NCBI GenBank assembly: GCA_937960895.1
Contig: CALCJD010000146.1
Location: 1 to 64,000, forward strand
Direction of reading: 5' to 3'
Origin: an uncultured Spartobacteria bacterium
GTDB lineage: Bacteria; Verrucomicrobiota; Verrucomicrobiia; Chthoniobacterales; Terrimicrobiaceae
DNA: 64,000 nucleotides
Shown here: positions 8,576 to 18,539 of the stretch, one piece after another
Layout of the letters: the number at the start of each line of letters is the position of its first letter
Position numbering within the stretch: the first letter of the stretch is position 1
Translations under genes and position numbers: made by a program
The notes under the pieces: generated by a model
Database searches by the model: none
What the model saw: only the letters and a program-made list of their open reading frames with translations
Told to the model about the DNA's origin: nothing

Positions 8576-9745
8576 TCAGGAATTTTCCGCGGGCTTCGGG
8601 GACGGGGCTTCCAAAAACCGGACCCGCTTGTCCGCCCGCGGGAGACGGATGGTGACCGTGACCCCGCGGCCCTGCGCGCTTTCGATCATCACCTCGCCGC
8701 CGTGCGCCCGCACGATTCGCCGGACGATGAGGAGCCCCAGACCGGAACCGCCGGATTTTGTGGTGAAGTAGGGTTCGAACACCCGGCTGATGTTCTCGGG
8801 AGCGATGCCGCCGCCCGTGTCGGCGAAGGAGACAAACTCGTGCGTTTCGTCCGCGCCGGACTGGATGCGGAGAAATCCGCCGGTTTTCATCGCCTGGAAG
8901 GCATTGCGAATGACGTTGTAGATGGCCTGCTTGATCTGATCCCGATCGACCTCGATCGGCGGCAGCGAAGGATCGAGGTCCTTTTCGACCAGGATGTCGC
9001 GGTCGTGGATTTCCGCCTCCAGAAAGGAAACCGACTCCTCCACGATCTCGTTGAGCGACTCGCGGCGCAGGGTGAGCGGCTGGGGACGGATGGCCCGGAG
9101 GAACTGGGTGATGATGTGATCGAGACGGCCCACTTCCTGCCGCGCCACGGCAATGGATTCCTCGAAGTCGGCACGGGATTTGGCCGGCAGCTTTTTGGCC
9201 CGCCGCTGCATGAGCTGCAGATGGATGTCGAGGGAATTGAGCGGATTGCCGATTTCGTGGGCCACGCCGGCGGCGAGAAGGGTCAGGGCGGAAAAGCGCT
9301 CGCTTTCGATGGTCTCCTGGGTCATGCGGCGGTCCTGTGTGATGTCGCGCAAAATCACCGCGCGTCCGACGGCCTCCTCCTGATCGTCCTCACTCAGGAG
9401 CGGCACCACGTAAAAATTGAGAAAGCGGTTCTGGGGATAAAACACCTCGAGGTCGCGGCTCACCACCTCGCCCGGCAGCGACTCGAGATCGAGTCCGCGC
9501 ACCACCTCGCCCAGCGGCTTGCCCAGACTGGCCTCGGCGTCGATGCCGAAGAATCCGCAGGCGGCCCGGTTGAGATAAATGACCCGCCCGCCGGCGTCGG
9601 TGACAATCACCCCCTCCAGGATGGCATTGAAAATCGTCTCGAGAAAGCCCTTCTCGCGGGCGATCTCGACCAGGTAATTCTGCACGTCGCCCGGCTGGAC
9701 GAGTTCGATGCGCTCGATGAGTTTTTCAAGAAAACCGCGTTTCAT
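8576..9745 (-). CDS. PAS-domain sensor histidine kinase (orphan)
   Basis: 389 residues with no membrane segment, so a cytoplasmic sensor. Residues about 35-135 form a PAS domain. The phospho-acceptor His is H163 in AAGVAHEIGNPLNSL. The ATPase domain shows the N box (YNVIRNAFQAM), the G1 box (FADTGGGIAPENI) and the G2 box (GGSGLGLLIVRRI). The layout resembles NtrB-type kinases. No response regulator is encoded beside it. The ATG at 9745 is preferred over an in-frame TTG at 9751, which abuts the stop of the aldehyde dehydrogenase gene; the kinase follows that gene by only 6 bp and is likely co-transcribed with it. Confidence 0.9.
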   Translation of the reverse strand: MKRGFLEKLIERIELVQPGDVQNYLVEIAREKGFLETIFNAILEGVIVTDAGGRVIYLNRAACGFFGIDAEASLGKPLGEVVRGLDLESLPGEVVSRDLEVFYPQNRFLNFYVVPLLSEDDQEEAVGRAVILRDITQDRRMTQETIESERFSALTLLAAGVAHEIGNPLNSLDIHLQLMQRRAKKLPAKSRADFEESIAVARQEVGRLDHIITQFLRAIRPQPLTLRRESLNEIVEESVSFLEAEIHDRDILVEKDLDPSLPPIEVDRDQIKQAIYNVIRNAFQAMKTGGFLRIQSGADETHEFVSFADTGGGIAPENISRVFEPYFTTKSGGSGLGLLIVRRIVRAHGGEVMIESAQGRGVTVTIRLPRADKRVRFLEAPSPKPAENS

Positions 9746-9751
9746 CGTCAA

Positions 9752-11131
9752 CTATCTCCGCAGCCATTGTACCGCCTGTTCGTCTCCGGCAAAGCGAATG
9801 AATCCCCGTCCTCCGGGGCGTCCATTGCCGGAGACCCCCAGTCCGCCGAACGGCAGGGTGGACGGAGAAAAGGTCGTGGGAAGATTCCTATAAAGGTTGC
9901 CGACCTCCAGGCGGTCGCCGATGCGTCGGAACGTTTCGTCCGACTCCGTAAAAATCGACGCCGTCAGGCCGAAGGCGGTTTGGGCCTGCAGGCGCACCGC
10001 GTCCGCGGCGTCTGAAAACATCTCAACCGTGGCAAACGGCGCAAAGATTTCCGCGTCGGAGGGCGTCGTGTCGCGTCCCACCCCGAGGAGGGCGGGACAA
10101 ACGTAATACCCGCGCCGTCCGTCCACCGTCCCACACACCTCCCCGCGCCGCAGCCAGCGGCCATCCGTTCGGGCCAGGAGGGATTGAAAGCGCTCCAGCG
10201 CCGCCGGACTGGCCAGCGGCCCCAGGAGGGTTTTCTCGTCCAGCGGAAAACCGGGCACGTAGCGGTCCAGGGAGGCATTCAGACGGTCGAGGAATTCGGC
10301 GGCCACCTTTTCGTGAACCAACACGCGGCTGGTCGCGTTGCAACGCTGGCCGGTGGTCAGACAGATGCCGTCGGCGGCCGCCTCCGCCGCGAGCTGAAGA
10401 TCCGCATCCTCGCACACAATGACACTGTTTTTTCCGCCGAGTTCGAGAGCCAGCGATTTCGAGTAGTCCGCGGCGAGATCCCGGGCCAGGGCGGTTCCCA
10501 CGGGCACGGAACCGGTGAAGCAGACGGAGCGGACGTCGGGATGCAGGCAGAGATTCCGTCCGGTTTCGGCCCCTCCCTGCAGCAATTCCCACACGCCGGC
10601 GGGCAGTGCCGCCTGCATCTCCGCGGCGTAGGCGGCGCCGACGTGGGCGGTGAGCGGGGACGGTTTGAAAACCACGGTGTTGCCCGCCAGCAGGTAACCG
10701 AGGGCGGCGCCATGACCCAGGTGAATGGGAAAATTGAAGGGCGCAACCACCGCCGCCACGCCCCGCGGACGCCGCCGCACCAGCGCGGGGTGCGGACCGT
10801 CTCCGACCGGCTGTTCGGCCACATAGCGATCGGCATCCGCGAAGGTCAGGTCAAACTTCGCGAGCACGGCCCCCAGCTCCAGCCGGGATTCGCGCAGCGG
10901 TTTTCCCATTTCCCGGGAGATGAGCCGGGCCAGATCCTCCTGCCGGGCGGCCAGACGGTCCCGGCACGCGCGAAGGGCGGCCTTGCGTTCGTCGAGGGTC
11001 AGCGCGCGCCAGGCGGGAAAAGCGGCCCGGGCGCGGGCCACGGCGGAGTTTGCATCACCGGCGGCGATTTCCGGAAACTCATCCGAGAGATCGCCGGGGT
11101 TCCGGTTCTTCCAGGTTTGGGGAGTGCTCAT
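9752..11131 (-). CDS. astD: AstD-like succinylglutamate-semialdehyde dehydrogenase
   Basis: 459 residues from the ATG at 11131 (the frame extends to 11179 with low-complexity residues). The protein is an aldehyde dehydrogenase: AAVVAPFNFPIHLGH coenzyme region, FTGSVPVG, catalytic Glu in ELGGKN and catalytic Cys in TTGQRCNATSR. Overall it resembles AstD, which oxidises N-succinylglutamate semialdehyde in the arginine succinyltransferase pathway. No other ast genes are in the window, so the exact aldehyde is uncertain and gamma-glutamyl or succinate semialdehydes are alternatives. The histidine kinase gene follows at once. Confidence 0.78.
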   Translation of the reverse strand: MSTPQTWKNRNPGDLSDEFPEIAAGDANSAVARARAAFPAWRALTLDERKAALRACRDRLAARQEDLARLISREMGKPLRESRLELGAVLAKFDLTFADADRYVAEQPVGDGPHPALVRRRPRGVAAVVAPFNFPIHLGHGAALGYLLAGNTVVFKPSPLTAHVGAAYAAEMQAALPAGVWELLQGGAETGRNLCLHPDVRSVCFTGSVPVGTALARDLAADYSKSLALELGGKNSVIVCEDADLQLAAEAAADGICLTTGQRCNATSRVLVHEKVAAEFLDRLNASLDRYVPGFPLDEKTLLGPLASPAALERFQSLLARTDGRWLRRGEVCGTVDGRRGYYVCPALLGVGRDTTPSDAEIFAPFATVEMFSDAADAVRLQAQTAFGLTASIFTESDETFRRIGDRLEVGNLYRNLPTTFSPSTLPFGGLGVSGNGRPGGRGFIRFAGDEQAVQWLRR

Positions 11132-11245
11132 GGGTTGGGGGTGCCGACGACGGGGACGGCAGCGCCCCGTCGCCTGCAATTTCCGTTTTCGCGTTTAACA
11201 ATACGACCGGAGGATTCCTTCCACAATCAAACCCGCGGGAAAGTT

Positions 11246-11261
11246 CCGGGCCGAAGCCCGG
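11246..11261 (-). terminator. UUCG-capped hairpin behind pepF
   Basis: On the minus strand CCGGGC-TTCG-GCCCGG forms a 6-bp stem with a very stable UUCG tetraloop, about 75 nt past the pepF stop. No T-run follows, so it may be a transcript end or 3' stabiliser rather than a classic intrinsic terminator. Confidence 0.45.
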
Positions 11262-11336
11262 GGTTCGACGGAGTCCTCGCGTCGTCCCCTCCGAAAAGCG
11301 GCGTCCGCGACCCATTTGCCGGACGGGGAGCCGTTC

Positions 11337-13172
11337 TCACCCCTCCTTCAGCAGGTCCTCCAACTCCGCCACCCGGCGTTCAAACAGCGCCAGCGCGGCG
11401 GCAACCGGCGCGGGCGAGCTCATGTCCACACCGGCTTCCGCAAGGGTTTCGATGGGAAACTTGCTGCCGCCGCTGCGCAGGAAATTGAGATACCGTTCGA
11501 CGTCCCCGCCGGAGAGCACCTGTTCGGCCAGGGCGACGGCGGCCGAGATGCCCGTGGCATATTTGTAGACGTAGAAGGCTCCGTAAAAATGCGGAATGCG
11601 CAGGCATTCGAGCTCAAGTTCGTCATCGATGACAAAATCCGGACCGAAATAGGCGTCGAGCAATCCGCGGTAGATGTGTTTGAACCGCTCGAGCGTGAGC
11701 GCCTCGCCGGCTTCCTCGGCGGCATGGACCGCCTTTTCGAATTCGGCGAACATGGTCTGCCGGTAGAGGGTGCCGCGCAGGTCGTCGATCTGCCGGTTGA
11801 TGATGTAGGCCCTCATGCGGCGATCGTCGGTATTCTTCAGGAGGTGCTCGGTGAGCAGGATCTCGTTGAAGGTCGACGCCACCTCCGCGAGGAAGATCGG
11901 ATAGTGGTAGTTCTGGAAACTCTGCGTGCGCGTCGCATACCACGTGTGCATGGAATGACCCGCCTCGTGCGCCAGCGTGTACACGTCCGAGAACACGTCC
12001 GATTTGTAGTTCATCATGATGTAGGGCGGACTCGAGTAGGTGCCCGAGCTGAAGGCGCCGCTGCGTTTTCCCTTGTTTTCGTAACGGTCGCACCACCGGC
12101 CCTCGCGCAGGCCATGGGCCAGCGTGGCGATGTATTCCTCGCCCAGCGGGGCCAGCGCCGCCAGCACCTGGTCCACCGCGCCGTCCCACGGCACGTCGGT
12201 CTGCACGTCGCCGACCATGGGCACGTAGGTGTCGTAATGGTGGATTTCGTCCAGACCGAGGACACGCTTGCGCAGATCGAAATACCGGTAGAGCGGAGGC
12301 AGGTGTTCGCGCACCGTGGAGATCAGGTTTTCATACACGCTGAGCGGCACGTCGTCGCGGAAGAGGGCCGCCTCGATCGCGGAGGGATAATTCCTCGCGC
12401 GGGCGTAGAACACGTCGGCCCGAACGGAATTCGCGTAGGCCGAGGCCAGGGTGTACTGGTGGTCCCGGAACTCTGCGTAAAACTTGTGAAACGCCTCCCG
12501 GCGCACCGCCGGATTGCGCTGCTGCAGGAAGGACGAAAACGAACTCTGGGTCAGTTCGCGTTCGCGTCCCTGGTCGTCCCGCACGGTGCCGAACTTCATG
12601 TCGACATTGGTCAGTTGGGAGAAGGTTTCGCCATGACCGCGCATGGCCACGGATCCCAGGGCGAGCAGCCGTTCCTCATTGGCCGAGAGCGTGTGCGATT
12701 TGAGGCGGCGCAATTTTTTCAGCGGCACCACCCATTCCGCCAGGAGGGGATCCTTCAAAAAGCCGTCAAACACCTCGTCGGGGGCCGACTGGAGTTCCGG
12801 GGCGATGAACGAAAATGCCTCCCCCACCCGCACGAGCAGGCCCTCCAGCCGGGCCTCGCGGGCCAGGGATTCGTTGTTCGAACTGTCCTCCGTGGTGCGG
12901 AGCGAAGCGTACTGGCCGAGCTTTTCCACCAGCATGTCCACGCTCTTTTCAAATTCGAGAACCTCCAGCAACGTGGCGGCGCTTTCCGCCACCCGGCCGC
13001 GAAATTCGGCGACTTTGGGAAAACGTTCCTGCAGGAGCCGGAAGTCGGCCTCCCAAGCCTCGGGCGAGGCGTACAGCGGCGTCAGATCCCAGGTGTCTTC
13101 GAGCCGGACTTCCGAACGGGCCGGCACGTTCCGGGCCGCACCGGCGGTTTCAGTGTGGTAAACAAAGGACAT
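11337..13172 (-). CDS. pepF: Oligoendopeptidase F (M3 metallopeptidase)
   Basis: 611 residues, the usual PepF length. The zinc site AHEAGHSMHTW (HExxH) is present, with the M3 third-ligand region further on (FLAEVASTFNE). No signal peptide is seen, so the enzyme should degrade oligopeptides of roughly 7-17 residues in the cytoplasm. It lies 82 bp downstream of the allophanate hydrolase gene on the same strand but has a clear gap and its own trailing hairpin, so co-regulation with the guanidine locus is possible but not shown. Peptide ABC importers elsewhere in the window would feed such an enzyme. Confidence 0.93.
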   Translation of the reverse strand: MSFVYHTETAGAARNVPARSEVRLEDTWDLTPLYASPEAWEADFRLLQERFPKVAEFRGRVAESAATLLEVLEFEKSVDMLVEKLGQYASLRTTEDSSNNESLAREARLEGLLVRVGEAFSFIAPELQSAPDEVFDGFLKDPLLAEWVVPLKKLRRLKSHTLSANEERLLALGSVAMRGHGETFSQLTNVDMKFGTVRDDQGRERELTQSSFSSFLQQRNPAVRREAFHKFYAEFRDHQYTLASAYANSVRADVFYARARNYPSAIEAALFRDDVPLSVYENLISTVREHLPPLYRYFDLRKRVLGLDEIHHYDTYVPMVGDVQTDVPWDGAVDQVLAALAPLGEEYIATLAHGLREGRWCDRYENKGKRSGAFSSGTYSSPPYIMMNYKSDVFSDVYTLAHEAGHSMHTWYATRTQSFQNYHYPIFLAEVASTFNEILLTEHLLKNTDDRRMRAYIINRQIDDLRGTLYRQTMFAEFEKAVHAAEEAGEALTLERFKHIYRGLLDAYFGPDFVIDDELELECLRIPHFYGAFYVYKYATGISAAVALAEQVLSGGDVERYLNFLRSGGSKFPIETLAEAGVDMSSPAPVAAALALFERRVAELEDLLKEG

Positions 13173-13254
13173 CCTTTCACCATATCGCGTCCCCCGCGGC
13201 AGACAATGCGGAATGGAGGGCCGGCCGGCGCTCGTCCATCCACGCCCTTGTCCC

Positions 13255-14919
13255 TCAACGGACCGAATAACGCCGCCAGCCCCCCAAGTGACTGATGTCC
13301 TCGGCGCCCTGCACCGCGCAAGCCTCGCAGAGAAATCCCTTCACGGTTTCGCCGGATTGCAATTCCACCGTTCCGATGCCCAGCGGGGACGGCACCGCCG
13401 CCACAAAACGCCCGAAGGCGGCCGGACTCAGCCGCCAGACCTCCACTTCAATGGCGGCCCCTCCCTCGGCACGCACCAATCCGGGTTTGGGGGGAGCCGT
13501 GTCCGGCAGAACAAAAAGCCGGTACTTCGCCGCCGTGCGCGTTTCTTCCACAAACACCGCGCCCGACTCCCGCAGTTCCCGGTTCAAGGGTTGGCCGCGC
13601 AGGTGCGCCCCGACCACCGCGAGTTTGATGCCGTCCGCGGACGGCACAAACGATTCTCCCAAAAACTCCGCGGCGACGCGCTCCAGCCGTTCCTCGGTCC
13701 AGGCCGGTCCGATGAAGGTGATCCCAAAGGGCAGACCGTCGCGACGGAAACCCGCCGGAACGGCGATGGCACAGAGGTCCATCAGGTTGACGAAATTTGT
13801 GTACCTTCCGAGGTTCGCATTGAGCCTCACCGGATCGGCGAGCATATCGTCCACGCGGTAAATCGTCCCGGCCGTGGGGAGGAGCATCGCGTCGCACTGC
13901 GACCAGAGCGGCTCCGTCTGCCGGATCAGGTCGGCCAGCCGGTAGGAGGCCTCAAAAGCCTCCGTGGCGGTGAACCGCGCGGCCCCTTCGACAATACCCC
14001 GGACGACCGGATGAACGGCGTCTGCATGGTGTTCCATAAAGGCCCGCAAGGCCGCGTGACGCTCCGCCACCCAGGGTCCGTTGTAGAGCAGCGCGGCGGC
14101 GGCGAGAAACGGTTGGTAATCGAATTCCCGCACCGTCCAACCGAGGGCCTCCGCCTTTTCGACCGCCGCGGCGTAGAGGCGCGCGTACTCGCCGTCCCCG
14201 AAAAATTCCCGCTGCGCCTCCGGCAAAACGGCCAGACATTTTGTTTGCGGATGGAATCCGTCCGGCATCCGGCGGGAAAAGGGATCCGCGGCGTCAAATC
14301 CCGCCACCACGCGGTCCACCTTCGCCGCGAGCTCCAGCGTACGGGAAAACACCGTGATGCAATCCAGCGACCGGCAGGCCGGCACCAGACCGGAGGTCGA
14401 CCAGCGGCCCCGCGTCGGTTTGAATCCGATCAGGTTGTTGAACGCCGCCGGCACGCGCCCCGAACCGGCCGTGTCCGTGCCCAAGGCAAAATCCACCTCG
14501 CCCAGCGCCACGGCGACGGCGGATCCGGAACTCGAGCCGCCGGCGATGTAGTCCGGATGAAAGGCATTGCGGGGAATCGGATGCGGGGTCCGCGTGCCGT
14601 TCAATCCGGTGGCAAATTGATCGAGGTTCGTCTTGCCGATCACGATGGCGCCCGCATCGGTCAGACGCTGCACCACAAAGGCGTTTTCCGCCGGGCGGTA
14701 GGAAAACGCCGGGCACGCCGCCGTGGTGGGAAGCCCGGCCACATCGATGTTGTCCTTCACGGCAAAAAGCAGGCCGTGCAGGGGCAGGTCCGTATTTTCC
14801 AACTGTTCGGCGCGGGCCAGGGTCTCCGCCTCGGGAACCAGGGACAGCCAGACGCCGGCCCCGCCGCGCTCGCGGATGAGGCGATACGTTTCGCGAATTT
14901 TGTCCTTCAGGGCACTCAT
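13255..14919 (-). CDS. atzF: Allophanate hydrolase
   Basis: 554 residues. The N-terminal amidase-signature domain has the Lys-Ser-Ser catalytic set: K55 in FAVKDNIDVAG, the GGSSSGSA loop (127-134) and the nucleophile S153 in GTDTAGSGR. The C-terminal 150 or so residues match the second domain of AtzF-type hydrolases, which helps complete breakdown of allophanate to ammonia and carbon dioxide. It overlaps the carboxylase gene by ATGA, showing translational coupling. It performs the last step of the pathway: carboxylase, then deiminase if the substrate is guanidine, then this enzyme. Confidence 0.93.
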   Translation of the reverse strand: MSALKDKIRETYRLIRERGGAGVWLSLVPEAETLARAEQLENTDLPLHGLLFAVKDNIDVAGLPTTAACPAFSYRPAENAFVVQRLTDAGAIVIGKTNLDQFATGLNGTRTPHPIPRNAFHPDYIAGGSSSGSAVAVALGEVDFALGTDTAGSGRVPAAFNNLIGFKPTRGRWSTSGLVPACRSLDCITVFSRTLELAAKVDRVVAGFDAADPFSRRMPDGFHPQTKCLAVLPEAQREFFGDGEYARLYAAAVEKAEALGWTVREFDYQPFLAAAALLYNGPWVAERHAALRAFMEHHADAVHPVVRGIVEGAARFTATEAFEASYRLADLIRQTEPLWSQCDAMLLPTAGTIYRVDDMLADPVRLNANLGRYTNFVNLMDLCAIAVPAGFRRDGLPFGITFIGPAWTEERLERVAAEFLGESFVPSADGIKLAVVGAHLRGQPLNRELRESGAVFVEETRTAAKYRLFVLPDTAPPKPGLVRAEGGAAIEVEVWRLSPAAFGRFVAAVPSPLGIGTVELQSGETVKGFLCEACAVQGAEDISHLGGWRRYSVR

Positions 14920-17900
14920 GTCGTGATGATCGCAAGGGTTTGTCCGGGCATGACCATCTGACCTTCCGTGCAGCGGATGGCGTGCACCCGGCCGGTGACC
15001 GGAGCCGCGATGGCGATTTCCATTTTCATGGCCTCGAGGATGAGCAGGGTTTCGCCCTCGACGACCTCCTGGCCCACACTGGCCGTCACCTTCCAGACAT
15101 TGGCCGCCACGTGCGCATCCACGGCATGACCATTGGACGGAATCTCGAGCTCGGGTTCGGGAGCATCCTCCTCGGGGATATCGGAGACGGTTTCGTTCGC
15201 TCCGGCCTGCGCCCAGCGCTCCCGCTCCGCTTCGAACGCCCGTTGCTGGCGGGCTTTGAAGGCCGCCGCGTCGTCCGCGATCGAGGCCAGGAATCTGCGG
15301 TAGTCACCCAGGCGGAAGGTTTCCTCCGTGATCCGGAGTTTGAATTTCCCCTGCGGAAAATCCTCCCGCATGCGAAGGAGTTCGTCGGCGCCGACCGGAT
15401 AAAACCGGATCTGGTCGAAATGGCGGAGCAGCCAGGGCTGCGGAAAATCGGCCGTCTGCCGCCAGCGGTTCCACATCTGCACCGTGCGGCCGACAAACTG
15501 GTACCCGCCGGGTCCCTCCATGCCGTAAACGCAGAGGTAGGCGCCGCCGATGCCGACGGCGTTTTCCGGCGTCCACGTGCGCGCCGGATTGTATTTGGTT
15601 GTCACCAGGCGATGACGGGGATCGAGCGGCGTGGCCACCGGCGCGCCCAGGTAGACGTCCCCGAGCCCCATCACCAGATAGCTTGCGGAAAACACGATTT
15701 CCCTCACCTGTTCGAGGGAATCGAGACCGTTGATGCGCCGGATGAACTCGATGTTGCTCGGACACCACGGCGCGTCCCTGCGGACGGACTGCATGTATTT
15801 CTCGACGGCCAGCCGCGTGGCGGGATCGTCCCAGGAAAGCGGGAGATGAACAATGCGGCTCGGCACCTCGATGTCGTCAAGCGGCGGCAGGCTCCGCACG
15901 GCCCCGACCAGGACCTCCAGCAATTTCTCCCGCGGCAAAACGCGATTGTCGTGGTGGATTTGCAGCGACCGAATGCCGGGGGTGAGATCGATGATGCCGC
16001 GTTGGGGGTTCCGCTGCAGCCAGTCCATGAGCGCGTGGGCGCAGAAGCGGAGATTCAGGTCGAGGACAAGCGGACCAAATTCGACAAGCAGGTAGCGGTC
16101 GCCCGACTGACGGAAGACCACCCGGGGCTTGTCGCCCTCGGGCGGCAGCGTGTGCAGGATGGGATCGTGCGCCCGGGCGCCGGGAGACACCGCCGCGGCC
16201 GGCAACGAAAGGCGGTCCGCCGTTCCCGCCGCATGAAGGGTCTCCTCCAGCGCACGTTCGGCTTCCGCGGCCTGCTCCGCGGTCCAGCGCATAAATCGCA
16301 CGGTGTCGCCGGGTCGCAACTGGCCGATTTTCCAAAGCTCGGCGTGCACGATGACCGCCGGACAGACAAAGCCGCCGAGACTGGGACCGTCCACGGCCAG
16401 GATGACCGGCATGTCCCCGGTGAAATCCACCGCCCCGATGGCGTAGGCGTTGTCGTGGATGTTCGACGGATGCAGTCCGGCCTCGCCGCCGTCCGGGCGC
16501 GCCCATTTCGGCTTGGGTCCGATCAGCCGGATGCCGGTTCGGGACGAGTTGTAGTGCACCTTCCAGTCGGTCGCAAAAAACGCCGCGACATCCTCCTCCG
16601 TGAAAAAATCCGGCGCGCCGTGCGGACCGTAAAAAACACCGATTTCCCAGGCGGAGGGAAACGTCATCTCCACCGCCGGACGCGAAGAAGCCTGTGGCGG
16701 TCGGACCTCCTCCGGGCTCAACTTCAGCACATCCCCCGCCCGCAGGATCCGCCCGCCCTGCCCGCCAAACCGACCCAGCGTAAAGGTGGACTTGCTGCCG
16801 AGATAATCGGGAACGTCGAAGCCTCCGGCCACGGCGATGTAGGTGCGGCACCCCGTGCCTTCGACGGCGTGCAACCTGAGGGTTTGTCCGGCCTGAATGC
16901 GGATGGCGGTCCCCATCGTCACCGCCTCCCCATCCACCTCCGGCCGCATGTTGGCGCCGGTGAGGCTCACCCAGGTGTCACGGTGAAACCTGAGCTTCGG
17001 TCCGGTGACCGTGCATTCGAGGGCGGCGGCGCCTTCGGGGTTTCCCAAAAGCCGGTTGGCCAGACGGAAGGAAAAATGATCCATCGGTCCCGACGGCGGA
17101 ACCCCGATTTCCCAATACCCCACCCGGCCCGGATAATCCTGCACGGTGGTATGGGTGCCCGGCTCGAGCACGTCGATGGTGCGCAGCCGGAAGGAAAAGG
17201 TGGAAAGATAACGGGTGGTCATTCCGCCGCGGCGGAAGGTGTCGTCGGCGAGGATGGCCCGCAGGTAATCGAGATTCGTTTCGATGCCGTCGAGCCGCAC
17301 GCCCTGCAGCGCCGCCTGCAGTTTTGCAATGGCGCCGGCACGCGTCGGCGCATGCGCGATCACCTTGGCAATCATCGGATCGTAATACGGCGTCACCTCG
17401 GTGCCGCGCTCCACCCAACCGTCGACGCGCACCCCTTCGGGAAAGGAAACCTCGGTGAGCAGACCGCAGCTGGGTTGAAAATTTTTCCCCGGATCCTCCG
17501 CGTACAGGCGCACCTCGATGGCGTGGCCGTCGGGCACATGACGGTATTCCGTCAGCGGCAGCCTCTCCCCGGCCGCCAGGCGCACCATCCATTCGACGAG
17601 GTCCAGTCCCGAAACCTCCTCGGTCACACAATGCTCGACCTGCAGCCGGGTGTTGACCTCGAGGAAGTAAAACCCGTCGGTGTCGGCGTCATACATGAAC
17701 TCGCAGGTGCCCGCCGAGCGATACCTGGCGGCCTCGCCGAGCCTTCGGGCGCATTCGTGCAGGCGTTTCCGAACGTCATCCGGCAGTCCCGGTGCGGGTG
17801 TCTCCTCAACAACCTTTTGGTTGCGCCGCTGGGCCGAGCAATCGCGCTCGCCGATCACGGCGACGTTCCCCTCGCCGTCCCCAAAAATCTGCACTTCGAC

Positions 17901-18539
17901 GTGACGCGCGGAGGCGATGTATTTTTCGAGAAACAGCCCCGTCGCCTTGAAGCTGCTCCCCGCGAGCCGCTGCACGCTTTCAAATTTCCCGGCGAGTTCC
18001 GCCTCATTCGCGGCCATTTGCATGCCGATGCCGCCGCCGCCGGCCGTGCTCTTGATCATCACCGGATAACCGATCCGGGCGGCCGCGACGCGGGCCTCCT
18101 CCACCGTCTCGAGCAGATCCGTGCCCGGCGACACCGGCACGCCGGCGGCCACCGCGAGGGCGCGGGCCGTGTGCTTGAGTCCGAAGTCGCGCATGTTCTG
18201 CGGCGTCGGGCCGATGAAAACAAGCCCCGCCTCCTCGCACGCCCGGGCGAAATCCGCGTTCTCGCTGAGAAAACCGTATCCCGGATGAATCGCCTGCGCG
18301 CCGGTCTCCCTGGCTGCGGCGAGGATCCGGTCCATCTGCAGATAACTCGACGCCGCCGGGGCCGGCCCCACGCAAACCGCCTCTCCGGCCATCCGCACAT
18401 GCGCCGCATGCGCATCGGCCTCGGAATAAACCGCCACCGAGGCGATGCCCAGGCGGTCGAGGGTGCGGATGATGCGGCAGGCGATCTCGCCGCGATTGGC
18501 GATGAGAATTTTGGTTAACGGTCCTTGGTCCTTAGTCAT
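14916..18539 (-). CDS. Biotin-dependent urea/guanidine carboxylase
   Basis: 1207 residues. Biotin carboxylase comes first (ILIANRGEIACRI from residue 11; ATP-grasp loop STAGGGGIGM; ERDCSAQRRNQK), then the urea-carboxylase CT domains related to KipA and KipI (GPMDHFSFRLANRLLGN onward), and last a biotinyl domain with the target Lys in LEAMKMEI. Such enzymes were named urea carboxylases, but family members next to two DUF1989 proteins have been shown to carboxylate guanidine. The start ATG at 18539 and its GAGGA Shine-Dalgarno sequence lie in a repeat (see 18532-18848), so the first ten residues come from that element. A 305-bp gap separates it from the upstream DUF1989 gene. Confidence 0.9.
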   Translation of the reverse strand: MTKDQGPLTKILIANRGEIACRIIRTLDRLGIASVAVYSEADAHAAHVRMAGEAVCVGPAPAASSYLQMDRILAAARETGAQAIHPGYGFLSENADFARACEEAGLVFIGPTPQNMRDFGLKHTARALAVAAGVPVSPGTDLLETVEEARVAAARIGYPVMIKSTAGGGGIGMQMAANEAELAGKFESVQRLAGSSFKATGLFLEKYIASARHVEVQIFGDGEGNVAVIGERDCSAQRRNQKVVEETPAPGLPDDVRKRLHECARRLGEAARYRSAGTCEFMYDADTDGFYFLEVNTRLQVEHCVTEEVSGLDLVEWMVRLAAGERLPLTEYRHVPDGHAIEVRLYAEDPGKNFQPSCGLLTEVSFPEGVRVDGWVERGTEVTPYYDPMIAKVIAHAPTRAGAIAKLQAALQGVRLDGIETNLDYLRAILADDTFRRGGMTTRYLSTFSFRLRTIDVLEPGTHTTVQDYPGRVGYWEIGVPPSGPMDHFSFRLANRLLGNPEGAAALECTVTGPKLRFHRDTWVSLTGANMRPEVDGEAVTMGTAIRIQAGQTLRLHAVEGTGCRTYIAVAGGFDVPDYLGSKSTFTLGRFGGQGGRILRAGDVLKLSPEEVRPPQASSRPAVEMTFPSAWEIGVFYGPHGAPDFFTEEDVAAFFATDWKVHYNSSRTGIRLIGPKPKWARPDGGEAGLHPSNIHDNAYAIGAVDFTGDMPVILAVDGPSLGGFVCPAVIVHAELWKIGQLRPGDTVRFMRWTAEQAAEAERALEETLHAAGTADRLSLPAAAVSPGARAHDPILHTLPPEGDKPRVVFRQSGDRYLLVEFGPLVLDLNLRFCAHALMDWLQRNPQRGIIDLTPGIRSLQIHHDNRVLPREKLLEVLVGAVRSLPPLDDIEVPSRIVHLPLSWDDPATRLAVEKYMQSVRRDAPWCPSNIEFIRRINGLDSLEQVREIVFSASYLVMGLGDVYLGAPVATPLDPRHRLVTTKYNPARTWTPENAVGIGGAYLCVYGMEGPGGYQFVGRTVQMWNRWRQTADFPQPWLLRHFDQIRFYPVGADELLRMREDFPQGKFKLRITEETFRLGDYRRFLASIADDAAAFKARQQRAFEAERERWAQAGANETVSDIPEEDAPEPELEIPSNGHAVDAHVAANVWKVTASVGQEVVEGETLLILEAMKMEIAIAAPVTGRVHAIRCTEGQMVMPGQTLAIITT

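Noticed and set aside
14940..18518. 1192-codon open frame on the plus strand
   Set aside because: Antisense shadow of the carboxylase gene, rich in His, Arg and Gly with no domain.
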